From assembly GCA_035556715.1 (NCBI GenBank), contig DATMER010000026.1, positions 92,670-156,669 on the forward strand: DNA of 64,000 nt. Reading direction: 5' to 3'. The DNA comes from DATMER01 sp035556715. GTDB lineage: Bacteria > Acidobacteriota > Thermoanaerobaculia > Multivoradales > UBA5704. Of this stretch, positions 63,931 through 64,000 are shown one piece after another. Within the stretch, counting starts at the first letter, position 1. Every line of letters begins with the position of its first letter. Position numbers and translations under genes: made by a program. A model generated the notes under the pieces. It was not told where the DNA came from and did not search any database. It was given only the letters and a program-made list of their open reading frames with translations.

Positions 63931-64000
63931 TCAGCTCTCGCTCGCGAGCCCCTTTCGCTCCTGCAGGAGGGCTCGCAGGCGTGCAACCTCGGCCTCGGCC
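63931..64000 (-). CDS. 3' end of a gene with coiled-coil C-terminus
   Basis: A minus-strand frame enters from the right edge and stops at 63931. The visible 22 residues read AEAEVARLRALLQERKGLAS then ES, a short coiled coil. The rest lies outside the window, so no function can be given. Confidence 0.5.
   Translation of the reverse strand, partial: AEAEVARLRALLQERKGLASES

Overview
The window is 64 kb of high-GC bacterial chromosome. GC is visibly lower between about 30.5 and 38.6 kb. The gene content is four alkaline-phosphatase-superfamily 'sulfatases', a LodA/LodB quinoprotein pair, NHLM-type peptide export, a class III cyclase fused to an AAA ATPase, and many genes starting directly behind a TANNNT -10 box. 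This best fits an Acidobacteriota-type soil or sediment bacterium. That placement is inference; there is no rRNA gene here to test it.

Layout. 0-8.2 kb: two tandem secreted paralogues (the first cut by the window edge), then an envelope-sugar block on the minus strand (nucleotidyltransferase, Gfo/Idh oxidoreductase, epimerase, flippase) and a divergent membrane glycosyltransferase. 8.3-13.5 kb: a BlaI repressor with its operator, a BlaR1-like peptidase fused to a TonB domain, then a small membrane protein, a methyltransferase and a membrane phosphotransferase-like enzyme. 13.5-16.6 kb: LodA/LodB-type cysteine tryptophylquinone oxidase and its flavoprotein. 16.7-25.9 kb: three more sulfatase-fold lipoproteins, two SGNH hydrolases (one with a dockerin-like tail), a propeller-like secreted protein and a glycoside hydrolase-like protein.

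26-49.4 kb is the accessory core. A first RiPP-like unit (26.0-27.1 kb) pairs a GG-leader peptide with a Gly-rich, Cys-free core and an unrecognised protein. After a 1097-residue cyclase/ATPase regulator comes a lanthipeptide-like cluster of lower GC: a LanC-like cyclase, a LanB lacking its elimination domain, three separate SpaB_C/elimination-domain-like proteins, a precursor with a CCC core, and a strong terminator directly behind the precursor. A high-GC minus-strand export operon follows: TolC, HlyD, C39 peptidase-ABC, NHLM ABC and a cNMP-fold protein. The two precursor leaders share L[SN]DDELE[QS][AV]AGG although the cores are unrelated, so one C39 exporter may serve both.

49.4-64 kb is mainly housekeeping: FMN reductase, a glutaredoxin-like protein, orphan antitoxin-like genes, guaA, gpsA-plsY-thpR-cinA as an overlapping chain, a pyrimidine phosphorylase, a TPR protein, tRNA-Arg(CCT), mtnP-surE-pcm-acyP-apt, and a secreted peptide with 11 cysteines.

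The most unusual structural signal is three intergenic arrays (5017-5300, 18192-18375, 50154-50675). Their sequences are unrelated (TATATA, GAGCTC and AAGCTT cores), yet all have a 20-21 bp period and a palindromic centre in each unit. Nothing I can name explains them. Together with the split lanthipeptide cluster they are the best candidates for something undescribed.
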